Assembly (NCBI GenBank): GCA_964563885.1
Contig: CAZLYX010000014.1
Location: 1 to 39,099 of the forward strand
From: CAZLYX01 sp964563885
Lineage (GTDB): Bacteria > Pseudomonadota > Gammaproteobacteria > Burkholderiales > Neisseriaceae
DNA: 39,099 nt
Direction of reading: 5' to 3'
A model generated the notes under the pieces. It saw only the letters and a list, made by a program, of their open reading frames with translations. It was not told the DNA's origin and searched no databases. Of this stretch, positions 8,117 to 16,511 are shown one piece after another. The position numbers and the translations under genes are program-made. How positions within the stretch are numbered: the stretch's first letter is position 1; every line of letters starts with the position of its first letter.

Positions 8117-8932
8117 ATGGCCAAACCCGCCCAAATGACTATTCCTTTTATCGAAATGAAAGATGTGGCTTTCGCTTATGGTGATCGCCCCATACTACAA
8201 AACATTAATTTCCAAATTGCCCAAGGCAACTTTGCGGCAATTATGGGGGGCTCCGGCAGCGGTAAAACCACGCTTATGCGTCTGATTACAGGTCAAATCC
8301 ATCCTCAACAAGGTCAAGTATTGGTAGAAGGCAAAGATTTAGCCCACTTATCAGCTAACGAACTCCATGAACATCGTCGCAGAATGGGCGTATTGTTTCA
8401 GCAAGGTGCTTTGTTTACTGATTTATCCGTATTCGACAATATCGCTTTCCCCATGCGCGAACTGACCAAGCTACCTGAAAATATCATTCATGACTTAGTG
8501 GTTTTAAAACTCAATGCTGTCGGGCTGCGCGGCATTGAACATTTAATGCCCTCAGAGCTATCAGGCGGCATGGCACGACGCGTAGCTTTAGCGCGCACTA
8601 TTGCGCTCGACCCCGAGCTGATGCTTTACGATGAGCCCTTCACTGGCCTTGATCCCATTTCTCTTGGTGTCATTGCTCTGCTCATTAGCCGCATCAACAA
8701 CGCTTTGCGCTCAACCAGCGTGATGGTAACCCATGATATTGAACAATCGCTGCGCATCGTTAACCAAGTGATTTTTCTAGCGCATGGCGAAGTAATGTTT
8801 TCAGGCAGTCCTGAAGAAATGCACCATTTAGACTCACCGTGGCTACAACAATTTATCGGCGGTTTGGCCGATGGTCCAGTAGCGTTTCGTTATCCAGCGC
8901 AAACCAGCTTGCAACAAGACTTACTGAACTAA
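8117..8932 (+). CDS. mlaF: Phospholipid ABC transporter ATP-binding protein MlaF
   Basis: ATPase of the MlaFEDB inner-membrane complex that moves phospholipids between the inner membrane and the periplasmic carrier MlaC. 271 residues. Walker A GGSGSGKTT (44-52), Q-loop LFQQGALF, signature LSGGMARRVALART, Walker B LMLYDEPFTGLDP and the H-loop VTHD. First of a six-gene operon in the order mlaF-E-D-C-B-A. In Neisseria meningitidis the orthologous operon has also been described as a glutamate importer (GltT), so the substrate is debated there. A DUS core lies at about 8470. Confidence 0.95.
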   Translation: MAKPAQMTIPFIEMKDVAFAYGDRPILQNINFQIAQGNFAAIMGGSGSGKTTLMRLITGQIHPQQGQVLVEGKDLAHLSANELHEHRRRMGVLFQQGALFTDLSVFDNIAFPMRELTKLPENIIHDLVVLKLNAVGLRGIEHLMPSELSGGMARRVALARTIALDPELMLYDEPFTGLDPISLGVIALLISRINNALRSTSVMVTHDIEQSLRIVNQVIFLAHGEVMFSGSPEEMHHLDSPWLQQFIGGLADGPVAFRYPAQTSLQQDLLN

Positions 8933-9006
8933 GCCGCCACTCATTCCAAACCAAAGCCGCCACCATAAATAATATGGCTACCTGAAAAGAAACTTGTTAT
9001 AACAAC

Positions 9007-9783
9007 ATGAAATTTATCCAATCAACTGGGGCCAAAACCCTAAGCCTCATCAAATCAATTGGCAGTGTTTGTTTATTTTTAGTACAAATATTGGCTAAAT
9101 CCGGCAGCGCTATGGTGCGCCCTCGCCTCAGTATCCGGCAGATGTATTTTGCCGGCGTGATGTCGGTATTGATTATCGCCGTCTCTGGCTTATTTGTTGG
9201 TATGGTGTTGGGTTTGCAAGGCTATACACAACTGGCTAAATTCAAATCGGCCGATGCATTAGGCTACATGGTGGCGGCTTCACTATTGCGTGAGCTAGGC
9301 CCCGTATTGGCGGCAATTTTATTTGCGAGCAGCGCCGGTGGCGCCATGACCAGTGAAATTGGCCTAATGAAAACCACTGAGCAGCTCGAGGCCATGAGTG
9401 TCATGGCAGTTGACCCTATTGCTCGCGTGGTGGTGCCACGCTTTTGGGCGGGCGTTATTTCGATGCCTTTATTGGCTTCAGTTTTTAACGTAGCCGGTAT
9501 TTTTGGTGCTTATTTAATCGGTGTACACTGGCTGGGATTGGATGGCGGAATTTTCTGGTCACAAATGCAAAGTAACATTACATTGAATTATGATGTGCTC
9601 AATGGCTTGATTAAATCAATCGTTTTCGGCATCGCCGTTACTTTGATTGCAGTACACCAAGGCTTTAATTGCGTGCCCACTTCTGAAGGTATTTTACGCG
9701 CCAGCACCCGCACTGTGGTTTCCTCTGCACTGGCCGTATTAGCGATTGATTTTATCTTAACTGCATTGATGTTTATTGAGTAA
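9007..9783 (+). CDS. mlaE: Phospholipid ABC transporter permease MlaE
   Basis: Integral inner-membrane permease of the Mla complex. 258 residues with an amphipathic N-terminal helix and about five membrane segments. MlaE-family motifs: RQMYFAGVMSVLII, GLFVGMVLGLQGY, LGPVLAAILFASSAGGAMTSEIGLMKTTEQ and AMSVMAVDPIARVVVPRFWA. It lies 74 bp after mlaF, with a DUS in the gap, and 3 bp before mlaD. Confidence 0.95.
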   Translation: MKFIQSTGAKTLSLIKSIGSVCLFLVQILAKSGSAMVRPRLSIRQMYFAGVMSVLIIAVSGLFVGMVLGLQGYTQLAKFKSADALGYMVAASLLRELGPVLAAILFASSAGGAMTSEIGLMKTTEQLEAMSVMAVDPIARVVVPRFWAGVISMPLLASVFNVAGIFGAYLIGVHWLGLDGGIFWSQMQSNITLNYDVLNGLIKSIVFGIAVTLIAVHQGFNCVPTSEGILRASTRTVVSSALAVLAIDFILTALMFIE

Positions 9784-9786
9784 AAA

Positions 9787-10290
9787 ATGAAAAAAAGCAT
9801 TTTAGAATTTTGGGTAGGTCTGTTTGTTTTGCTTGGCGTAGTAGCCATCGCCTTTTTATCCTTCCGTGTCGCTGGTGGCGACGCCTTAGGTGGCAATAAT
9901 ACTGCTACTTATACCGTTTATGCTGAATTTACTGACATCGGTGGTCTTAAAGTAAAAGCGCCTATCAAAACTGCTGGGGTTTTAGTAGGTCGCGTAGACA
10001 GCATCCAGCTCGACCCCAAAACTTATCAAGCTAAGGTAAGCTTGAATCTGGGCAATCAATACCAATTTAGTAGTGACGTATCAGCACAAATTCTCACATC
10101 CGGTTTATTAGGTGAGCAATATATAGGCTTAATGCAAGGCGGAGATGAAGAAAATCTTACTGCTGGTGACACCATAACGCTCACTAACTCTGCAATGGTA
10201 TTGGAAAACCTACTCGGCAAATTTATGACCAGTTTTACTGAAAAAAATGCCACAACATCAACAGATAATATTGATTCTGTAATCGAGTGA
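9787..10290 (+). CDS. mlaD: MCE-domain substrate-binding protein MlaD
   Basis: Forms the hexameric MCE ring on the periplasmic face of the MlaFEDB complex and carries lipid to and from MlaC. 167 residues. One N-terminal membrane helix (about 8-28, LEFWVGLFVLLGVVAIAFLS), then a single MCE domain (about 42-120; FTDIGGLKVKAPIKTAGVLVG, LLGEQYIGL) and a short C-terminal helix. It starts 3 bp after mlaE, so it is probably translationally coupled. Confidence 0.95.
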   Translation: MKKSILEFWVGLFVLLGVVAIAFLSFRVAGGDALGGNNTATYTVYAEFTDIGGLKVKAPIKTAGVLVGRVDSIQLDPKTYQAKVSLNLGNQYQFSSDVSAQILTSGLLGEQYIGLMQGGDEENLTAGDTITLTNSAMVLENLLGKFMTSFTEKNATTSTDNIDSVIE

Positions 10291-10324
10291 GATTGACTCA
10301 CCACATTAAAAGGAAATAAATAAT

Positions 10325-10924
10325 ATGAAAAAATCAGCTTTTATCAGCGCATTGAGCATTGGCGTTATGAGCATTAGTATGGCTTTTGCTACGCCACAAC
10401 AAGCGGTTAGCCAAGTAAATGAAAATGCTACCCAAGTATTGAATATTCTGAAAAAAGCCAACGGCAGCAATGACAACGCCGTTCGTAAAGAAGCAGAAGC
10501 CTACGCCACTCCTTATTTCGACTTTCAACGCATGACTGCATTGGCGGTAGGTGCGCCATGGCGTCAAGCAACGGCGACACAGAAGCAAGCTTTGTCTCGC
10601 GAGTTTCAAACGCTATTAATCCGCTCTTATACTGGCACTATGATGCAACTTAAAGACACCAAAGTGACCGTGAAAAATAACCCCGTTGTTAACAAAGGTG
10701 GCAAAGAAGTAATAGTGCGCACTGAAATTTTAGCCAAAGACAACAAGAAATCCAACATTGACTTTACCACTTACCAAAGTGGCAATAAATATCGCGTTTA
10801 CAACGTAGCCGTTGAAGGCGCAAGTTTAGTCACTGTTTACCGTAACCAATTCGGTGAAACCATCAAAGCCAAAGGCATAGACGGCTTGATTGCTGATTTG
10901 AAAGTAAAAAACGGCAGTAAATAA
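10325..10924 (+). CDS. mlaC: Periplasmic phospholipid carrier MlaC
   Basis: Soluble shuttle between MlaA at the outer membrane and MlaFEDB at the inner membrane. 199 residues with a Sec signal peptide ending in MAFA (cut after about residue 22). Tgt2/MlaC-family features include PYFDFQRMTALAVGAPWRQA and the C-terminal YRVYNVAVEGASLVTVYRNQF. AAGGA precedes the start. Its stop overlaps the mlaB start (TAATG). Confidence 0.95.
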   Translation: MKKSAFISALSIGVMSISMAFATPQQAVSQVNENATQVLNILKKANGSNDNAVRKEAEAYATPYFDFQRMTALAVGAPWRQATATQKQALSREFQTLLIRSYTGTMMQLKDTKVTVKNNPVVNKGGKEVIVRTEILAKDNKKSNIDFTTYQSGNKYRVYNVAVEGASLVTVYRNQFGETIKAKGIDGLIADLKVKNGSK

Positions 10925-11202
10925 TGAATCTGGATACACGCGAACCCACCCTGTTTCTCAGTGGCGATATTACAGTTAAATCTATTGATTCAGCTGCTTA
11001 TCGCCAATTTGAGCAAGCCTGCACGCCCGCAGCAATACAAACGCTCGACTTAGAGGGTGTCGGTGCCGCTGATTCTGCTTGTATTTCTTTGCTGTTGGCT
11101 GGATTGCGCATTAAAAATGGTCATTTAACGTTAACGAATCTTCCGGCTTCAGTTTCAGCTTTAGCCGAATTATATGAAATAAACGAATGGGTGTCCCCAT
11201 GA
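10924..11202 (+). CDS. mlaB: STAS-domain protein MlaB
   Basis: Small cytoplasmic STAS protein that binds and stabilises MlaF. 92 residues. The STAS core LDLEGVGAADSACISLLLAG contains the loop where a Ser/Thr is usually found before the second helix. It overlaps mlaC by one base at its start and mlaA by four bases (ATGA) at its end, so the three are likely translationally coupled. Confidence 0.9.
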   Translation: MNLDTREPTLFLSGDITVKSIDSAAYRQFEQACTPAAIQTLDLEGVGAADSACISLLLAGLRIKNGHLTLTNLPASVSALAELYEINEWVSP

Positions 11203-12062
11203 AAAAAAATCTTCCTGCCAGCCTATTGCTTATTTTAGCGCTGAGCCAGCCAGCGCTCGCAGCCGAACGTAATCCAGCAGATCCTTACGAGCCTTATAAC
11301 CGTGTCATGTTTAAGGTAAACGATACCGCTGATCGTTATATTTTGACACCAGTTGCACGTGGTTATCGTGCTGTTACACCCAGCCCAGTGCGCACAGGAG
11401 TCAGCAATTTTTATAACAACTTGCGCGATGTAGTGAGTGTGGGCAGTAACCTTTTGCGCTTGGATATTGAAAAAGCCGGTACCGACCTGGTGCGCGTAGG
11501 CATCAACTCCACCTTCGGCTTAGGTGGTTTAATCAATATTGCTGACGCAGGCGATATGCCTAACAACAAATCCAAATTGGGTGACACATTTGCCTCATGG
11601 GGCTGGAAAAACAGCAATTATTTTATTTTTCCACTTTCCGGGCCATCCACAGTGCGCGACAGCTTGGGTGAAACCATGGTTGGCTTTTACCCAATTGAAA
11701 ATGCAATATTCTCCCAAACTGCTGTTAAAAACACTTCTATGGCGATTGAAATCGTTGACCGTCGCGAACAATTGCTTAATCTGACTGATAGCTTGGATGA
11801 AGCGGCTTTTGATAAATATGCTTACACCCGTGATATATTTATGAAGGTACGCAATAAACAGCTTGGCATTGCCACACCAGATGACGACATTGATATTGAC
11901 GACTTAGTTGGCAGTGATGATGAAATTACAGACGAAAGCCAAGCTGTCGAAGCCGCTCCTGACAGCATCAATCTTAATGACGAAATCGACTCTGAACCCG
12001 AGAGTGACAGCGAAAATAACACCTCATCCACCATATGGCACGTTGCACCTGAACAACCATAA
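11199..12062 (+). CDS. mlaA: Outer-membrane phospholipid-removing protein MlaA (VacJ), apparently not a lipoprotein
   Basis: Removes mislocalised phospholipid from the outer leaflet of the outer membrane and passes it to MlaC. The open frame extends to 11187, but the ATG at 11199, overlapping the mlaB stop, gives a clean signal peptide MKKNLPASLLLILALSQPALA, so about 287 residues. The VacJ core follows: DPYEPYNRVMFKVND, the SNFYNNL motif, STFGLGGLINIAD and SNYFIFPLSGPSTVRDS. There is no lipobox cysteine at the signal end, unlike E. coli MlaA. The last 60 residues form an Asp/Glu-rich tail not found in the E. coli protein. Confidence 0.93.
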   Translation: MKKNLPASLLLILALSQPALAAERNPADPYEPYNRVMFKVNDTADRYILTPVARGYRAVTPSPVRTGVSNFYNNLRDVVSVGSNLLRLDIEKAGTDLVRVGINSTFGLGGLINIADAGDMPNNKSKLGDTFASWGWKNSNYFIFPLSGPSTVRDSLGETMVGFYPIENAIFSQTAVKNTSMAIEIVDRREQLLNLTDSLDEAAFDKYAYTRDIFMKVRNKQLGIATPDDDIDIDDLVGSDDEITDESQAVEAAPDSINLNDEIDSEPESDSENNTSSTIWHVAPEQP

Positions 12063-12078
12063 ACACAGATACTGATAC

Positions 12079-12109
12079 AAAGGCTACCTGAACATTCAGG
12101 TAGCCTTTA
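12079..12109 (+). terminator. DUS-pair terminator of the mla operon
   Basis: AGGCTACCTGAA and its exact reverse complement, separated by only two bases, form a 12-bp stem extended by AA/TT and followed by TTTAA, 17 bp after mlaA. Confidence 0.85.
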
Positions 12110-12224
12110 ATTAAGCCGTTATCGATTCCACCATCAAAATCTTTACCCTCTGATTAAGAGATGACGTGCAGCCCGATTGGCATTATGATTGAGCCTAACG
12201 CAACATAAACACAAGGAAACGAAT

Positions 12225-12587
12225 ATGTATGAAGTAAACCGCAGCGTCTTTCTGCTCACTCCGCTGGAGCCGTTTTGGGACTGGTTACAATCGTTACCCG
12301 ATTTAGACTTAGGTGATATGGTATTAGAAGATTTACAAGTCGATGCCAATGCTTATCTCACCGGCCCTTGTGAAACAGTTGAAGAAGTTTGGAGTGAAAT
12401 AGAATCTCGCTTTGAAGAAATTTTTACAGCCGAATTATCCGATTGGTGTGAAGATGAAAGCGCATGGCCAGATCTAGAACAGGATATTTTCACTGAATGG
12501 TTTGGTATTAATCTTTCTACCATCGTCACCGATTTGTCTCGCGAACCGCTGGCGCGCGAATCATTTCAACCGCTCACCTTAAACTAA
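12225..12587 (+). CDS. Conserved small acidic protein, function unknown
   Basis: About 120 residues starting MYEVNRSVF. The frame is open back to a TTG at 12189, but AAGGAAA lies 7 bases before the ATG at 12225, which I prefer. The product is soluble and strongly acidic, rich in Trp and Glu (LEPFWDWLQSLP, EEVWSEIESRFEEIF, LSDWCEDESAWPDL). No motif that I recognise. It lies between the mla terminator and the thioesterase gene, with a DUS-like element just after its stop at 12588. Confidence 0.75.
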   Translation: MYEVNRSVFLLTPLEPFWDWLQSLPDLDLGDMVLEDLQVDANAYLTGPCETVEEVWSEIESRFEEIFTAELSDWCEDESAWPDLEQDIFTEWFGINLSTIVTDLSREPLARESFQPLTLN

Positions 12588-12601
12588 AGCTACCTGAACA
12601 C

Positions 12602-12997
12602 ATGTCCCAAACCATCCGTATTCGTGGTTATCATACAGACAGTTATGGTCACGTTAACAACGCGCGTTATCTCGAATTTCTCGAAGACGCGCGTTGGGCT
12701 TTATTTGAGCGACATCATTTAATGCCTCAGTTACAAAACATACAATTAGTGGTGTCACGCATGGATATTCGCTACCGCCGCAGCGCCACTGAAGGCGATG
12801 AGTTATTAAGCGAATCCCGATTCTCTAATGTTCAATCACGCCAAATTCAACTGAGCGAGCGATTGTATTTCAACAACTCTGGTAAAACCGTTGTCGAAGC
12901 TGAAGTGACACTCATCCCTGTTATTGACAATAAAGTCTCGCGCTTAACACCTGAATTTTACCAACTCCTTAAAACATTATCAGAATCTGTATTATGA
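12602..12997 (+). CDS. Hotdog-fold acyl-CoA thioesterase, 4HBT/YbgC-like
   Basis: 131 residues. The N-terminal motif HTDSYGHVNNARYLEFLEDAR is the 4-hydroxybenzoyl-CoA thioesterase-type active-site region, with Asp13 the likely catalytic residue and His/Asn binding substrate. Such enzymes hydrolyse short or medium acyl-CoAs in the cytosol; the substrate here is not predictable. Its stop overlaps the next gene by four bases (ATGA), so it is probably co-translated with the thioredoxin-like gene. Confidence 0.85.
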   Translation: MSQTIRIRGYHTDSYGHVNNARYLEFLEDARWALFERHHLMPQLQNIQLVVSRMDIRYRRSATEGDELLSESRFSNVQSRQIQLSERLYFNNSGKTVVEAEVTLIPVIDNKVSRLTPEFYQLLKTLSESVL

Positions 12998-13482
12998 AAA
13001 AACTTATTACTTTTGCAGCATTAGCCATTGTTGCCCTACTTTTGGCCGTTGTTCTTTGGCCTAAAAACCAACCAACACCTATTTTCAGCTTGGCTGATTT
13101 AAATGGCCGCACCATCACCAATGCCGAATTAAAAGGTAAAGTGACCTTAATCAACTTTTGGTTTCCTTCGTGCCCAGGCTGTATCAGTGAAATGCCTAAG
13201 CTCATCCAAACCAGCCACGATTATCAGAGCAAAGACTTCCAAATCATCGCCATTTCTGAGCCATTCGATCCGCTAGAAAGCGTTAAAAATTATGCCATTA
13301 GCCGTCAACTACCTTTCACTGTGCTGTATGACGCTGATGGCGCGGTGGGTAAAAATTTTGGCACGAGCGTTTATCCAACTTCATTCTTAATTAATAAAGA
13401 TGGCGAACTACTCAAAACTTATGTTGGCGAGCCAGACTTTAATGCTCTTTACCAAGAAATAAATGCTGAGCTGGCTAAATAG
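12994..13482 (+). CDS. TlpA/ResA-like membrane-anchored thiol-disulfide oxidoreductase
   Basis: 162 residues. An uncleaved N-terminal membrane anchor (5-22) is followed by a thioredoxin domain on the periplasmic side. The redox motif is CPGC (Cys60, Cys63) in INFWFPSCPGC, and the cis-proline loop is VYPTSFLI. Such proteins reduce or isomerise disulfides, often for cytochrome maturation. It overlaps the thioesterase gene. The roughly 200 bp before aroG are very AT-rich with no recognised element. Confidence 0.88.
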   Translation: MKKLITFAALAIVALLLAVVLWPKNQPTPIFSLADLNGRTITNAELKGKVTLINFWFPSCPGCISEMPKLIQTSHDYQSKDFQIIAISEPFDPLESVKNYAISRQLPFTVLYDADGAVGKNFGTSVYPTSFLINKDGELLKTYVGEPDFNALYQEINAELAK

Positions 13483-13699
13483 CGCCAAAAATTAGCAACG
13501 ATAAAAATGGCATATTATGCTTATAATTCAATAAAACCATACAATAATGTATTCAAATACCACTCATTAATTAGCATTACGCAATAAAATAACATTTACA
13601 ACTTAAAAACCCTTGCTAAAACACAATATAGCCATTAAAATTTACAATCATAACTTAAACATTTCAATAAAATTTAAATGAAGAATGAAGAGCAAATCT

Positions 13700-14755
13700 A
13701 TGAGCAATCCTTTACACCCAACAGATGACACCAAAATCAAAGGCATAACTGAGCTATTGCCGCCTATTGCCCACTTATACGAATTACCCATCACCACTAA
13801 AGCCACCGAGTTGGTGGTTAAAACCCGTCAGGAAATTTCCAAACTGGTTCATGGCGAAGATGATCGTTTACTGGTTGTAATTGGCCCTTGCTCTATTCAC
13901 GACACTAAAGCAGCCGTTGAATATGCGCAGCTATTACAACCACTTATTGAAAAATATAAAAATGAAATGGTATTGGTGATGCGTGTGTATTTTGAGAAAC
14001 CACGCACGACCGTTGGTTGGAAAGGTCTCATCAACGATCCGCACATTGATGGTACTTTTGACATTAACTACGGCCTGCGTCAAGCACGCAAGCTATTGTT
14101 AACGCTGAATGATTTAGGGGTTCCTGCGGCAACCGAGTTTTTAGACATGATCACACCACAGTATTATGCCGACCTTATTTCTTGGGGTGCCATTGGCGCG
14201 CGTACTACCGAGAGCCAAGTGCATCGTGAGCTCGCCAGTGGCTTATCATGCCCAGTTGGCTTTAAAAACGGTACTGATGGCAATCTAAAAATTGCCATTG
14301 ATGCCATCGGTGCTGCTAGCCATCCACATCACTTTTTATCAGTAACCAAAACAGGTCATTCTGCCATTATTCACACTTCTGGCAACCCTGATTGCCATGT
14401 GATTTTACGCGGTGGCAAAGAGCCTAATTACAGCAGCACGCATGTTAAAGACTCTAGTCAACAACTTGCCAAAGCAAATGTTACCCCTAGATTGATGGTT
14501 GATTTCAGCCATGCCAACAGCTGTAAAGATTACCGCCGCCAAATGGAAGTGGCCAAAGATGTGGCTCAGCAAATGCGCGATGGTGAACAAAACATCATGG
14601 GTGTCATGGTAGAAAGCCATTTAATTGAAGGCCGTCAAGATGAGCCGAAAAACTATGGCCAAAGCATCACCGATGCTTGTATTGGCTGGGACGACACAGT
14701 AGGCATGTTGGATTTATTGGCTGAAGCCAAGCGCGCGCAACGACAACTGTCTTAA
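13700..14755 (+). CDS. aroG: 3-deoxy-7-phosphoheptulonate synthase (DAHP synthase), AroG class
   Basis: Condenses phosphoenolpyruvate and erythrose-4-phosphate, the first step of the shikimate pathway. About 351 residues from the ATG at 13700 (GAAGAG upstream); an in-frame ATG at 13685 would add five residues. Class I motifs: VVIGPCSIHD, MRVYFEKPRTTVGWKGL, EFLDMITPQY, WGAIGARTTESQVHRELASG and MVDFSHANS. It resembles the phenylalanine-sensitive E. coli AroG most closely, but isozyme specificity cannot be read safely. It is followed by a DUS-pair terminator. Confidence 0.95.
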   Translation: MSNPLHPTDDTKIKGITELLPPIAHLYELPITTKATELVVKTRQEISKLVHGEDDRLLVVIGPCSIHDTKAAVEYAQLLQPLIEKYKNEMVLVMRVYFEKPRTTVGWKGLINDPHIDGTFDINYGLRQARKLLLTLNDLGVPAATEFLDMITPQYYADLISWGAIGARTTESQVHRELASGLSCPVGFKNGTDGNLKIAIDAIGAASHPHHFLSVTKTGHSAIIHTSGNPDCHVILRGGKEPNYSSTHVKDSSQQLAKANVTPRLMVDFSHANSCKDYRRQMEVAKDVAQQMRDGEQNIMGVMVESHLIEGRQDEPKNYGQSITDACIGWDDTVGMLDLLAEAKRAQRQLS

Positions 14756-14774
14756 TACGGTTTTTGCAGCAAAA

Positions 14775-14816
14775 AGGCTACCTGAAAGCATTAGCTTTAC
14801 TTTCAGGTAGCCTTTT
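14775..14816 (+). terminator. DUS-pair terminator after aroG
   Basis: AGGCTACCTGAA (14775-14786) and its reverse complement (14802-14813), with AAAA before and TTTT after, 20 bp past aroG. Confidence 0.8.
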
Positions 14817-14891
14817 GTTATCTACTCGCTATCAATATGCTGTTTTTTTGGTATACAATCAGCCGCAATTAACACAGCAACGGAATTTCTC

Positions 14892-15584
14892 ATGAACGCG
14901 ATGATTTTGGCTGCTGGCCGCGGCGAACGCATGCGCCCGCTAACAGACCACACGCCTAAACCTTTATTAGCCGTGGGCAACGAGCCGCTCATCGGCTGGC
15001 ATTTACGCCGTTTGGCCAACGCTGGTATTTTCGATATCGTGATTAACCACGCTTGGCTTGGCAGCCAAATTGAAGATCGTTTGGGCGATGGCAGTGGCTA
15101 TGGAGTGCGCATCCATTACTCGCCCGAAGGCGAAAAAGGCCTCGAAACCGCCGGCGGCATTGCCACCGCCTTGCCCTATTTAGGCGAAGCACCTTTTTTA
15201 GTGGTCAACGGCGATGTGTTAACCGATATTGATTTCACCACCATTGAGCATATAGCGGCAACATTCAGTGGCAACAAGCTTGCCCATTTATGGCTGGTGC
15301 CCAACCCTGAACACAACCCTGCTGGCGACTTTATTTTATGCGACGACGGCAGTGTTGCATCGGAAAATAGTGCTGGCGAAGCGCTTACTTTTAGTGGCAT
15401 CGGCTTATACCATCCTGCATTGTTTGCCAACACAGCACCTCAGCAATCAGCCAAACTCGCACCCTTACTGCGCCAAGCAATGGTGCAAGGCTTAGTGAGC
15501 GGTGAAAAACATCATGGCTTATGGTTAGACGTTGGTACTGCCGAGCGTTTGAACGAAGCCAATCGTTTGGCTCAAGCTTGGTAA
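14892..15584 (+). CDS. murU: N-acetylmuramate alpha-1-phosphate uridylyltransferase MurU
   Basis: Makes UDP-MurNAc from MurNAc-1-phosphate in the peptidoglycan recycling shortcut that bypasses de novo (fosfomycin-sensitive) synthesis. 230 residues, matching MurU and shorter than RmlA or GlmU. The nucleotidyltransferase signature AAGRGERMRPLTDHTPKPLL is at the N-terminus and the metal-binding NGDVLTDID lies mid-protein. It acts after AmgK, which is encoded at 18179-19180; in Pseudomonas the two are adjacent, here luxS and murJ lie between. Other sugar-phosphate nucleotidyltransferase roles are less likely given amgK nearby. Confidence 0.88.
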   Translation: MNAMILAAGRGERMRPLTDHTPKPLLAVGNEPLIGWHLRRLANAGIFDIVINHAWLGSQIEDRLGDGSGYGVRIHYSPEGEKGLETAGGIATALPYLGEAPFLVVNGDVLTDIDFTTIEHIAATFSGNKLAHLWLVPNPEHNPAGDFILCDDGSVASENSAGEALTFSGIGLYHPALFANTAPQQSAKLAPLLRQAMVQGLVSGEKHHGLWLDVGTAERLNEANRLAQAW

Positions 15585-15605
15585 CGGTTTAGCACTCAAT
15601 ATAAA

Positions 15606-15644
15606 AGGCTACCTGAACAACAATATCAATCGTTCAGGTAGCCT
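15606..15644. terminator. DUS-pair terminator after murU
   Basis: AGGCTACCTGAA at 15606 and its reverse complement at 15633-15644, with AAA and TTTA flanks, 22 bp after murU. Confidence 0.75.
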
Positions 15645-15673
15645 TTAGCATATTTATATTTTAAATTTAGAAT

Positions 15674-15720
15674 AAAAAATCTGCCTCGTTTAACTTACAA
15701 GTAAACAAGGCAGATTTTTT
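15674..15720. terminator. Bidirectional terminator between murU and luxS
   Basis: A long hairpin, AAATCTGCCT-C-GTTTA / TAAAC-A-AGGCAGATTT with one mismatch and a 9-nt loop, flanked by A6 and T6. It lies 45 bp past the luxS stop and could end both convergent transcripts. Confidence 0.8.
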
Positions 15721-15765
15721 GCTGTTCAACGTCTCAACGTTACAATTTGCTGCTAATCAAGCAGC

Positions 15766-16272
15766 TTAAATATTCAGTAAGCGCTCATCTAAGGTTAAAT
15801 CTTCGTTTTTATTTACTTCAATATTGCGGGTAAGCACATTTTGAGCAATGCCTTGTGCTTCTAACAACGAGTGCATTTCGTATGTTCCGCATTGGTATTC
15901 ATTCAATTCTGGAATCTGTTTTTGATCTTGCACGTTCAACACATCTTGCATCGCAGCGCGCCAAGCCGCGGCAACACTTTGCTCGTTTGGCGTGCCGATT
16001 AAGCTCATATAAAAGCCAGTGCGACAGCCCATCGGCGAAATATCAATGATTTCTACACCGTTGCCATCTAAATGATCCCGCATAAAGCCAGCAAACAAAT
16101 GCTCTAGCGTGTGAATGCCTTTTTCAGATAAAATTTCTTCGTTAGGCACACAAAAACGTAAATCATACACTGTAATGTCATCACCTTTAGGTGTCTGCAT
16201 GGTTTTGGCAATGCGCACCGCTGGCGCATGCATACGAGTGTGGTCTACTTTAAAGCTATCGAGTAGCGGCAT
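15766..16272 (-). CDS. luxS: S-ribosylhomocysteine lyase LuxS
   Basis: Cleaves S-ribosylhomocysteine to homocysteine and the autoinducer-2 precursor DPD, in the activated methyl cycle. 168 residues, normal. The metal ligands are visible as HTLEH (His54, His58) and Cys128, and Cys83 (MGCRTGFY) is the catalytic residue. AAGGA precedes the ATG. It is a single-gene unit transcribed toward a strong terminator. Whether AI-2 is used for signalling cannot be judged from this window. Confidence 0.97.
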   Translation of the reverse strand: MPLLDSFKVDHTRMHAPAVRIAKTMQTPKGDDITVYDLRFCVPNEEILSEKGIHTLEHLFAGFMRDHLDGNGVEIIDISPMGCRTGFYMSLIGTPNEQSVAAAWRAAMQDVLNVQDQKQIPELNEYQCGTYEMHSLLEAQGIAQNVLTRNIEVNKNEDLTLDERLLNI

Positions 16273-16455
16273 GATGTTTATCCTTAATCAAAAACGGCAA
16301 GCGTAAGCTGCCTGAACAATAAGCTGTGTGAGATCATCATAGCATTATCAGCGCTATAGGGCGATAACACGGTTTTATACAATAACCCTCAAATAAAACC
16401 ATAACTAAACAATGTTTCAGGTAGCCTATTACTTTATAAACACCTTTGTTAAAAA

Positions 16456-16490
16456 AGCTACCTGAAAGAAACAAGTCTTTCAGGTAGCCT
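16456..16490 (-). terminator. DUS-pair terminator after murJ
   Basis: AGCTACCTGAA (16456-16466) and TTCAGGTAGCCT (16479-16490), flanked by A6 and TTT, 22 bp past the murJ stop. A further single DUS lies at 16416-16427. Confidence 0.75.
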
Positions 16491-16511
16491 TTAACATAAT
16501 CGTATTTTAGA

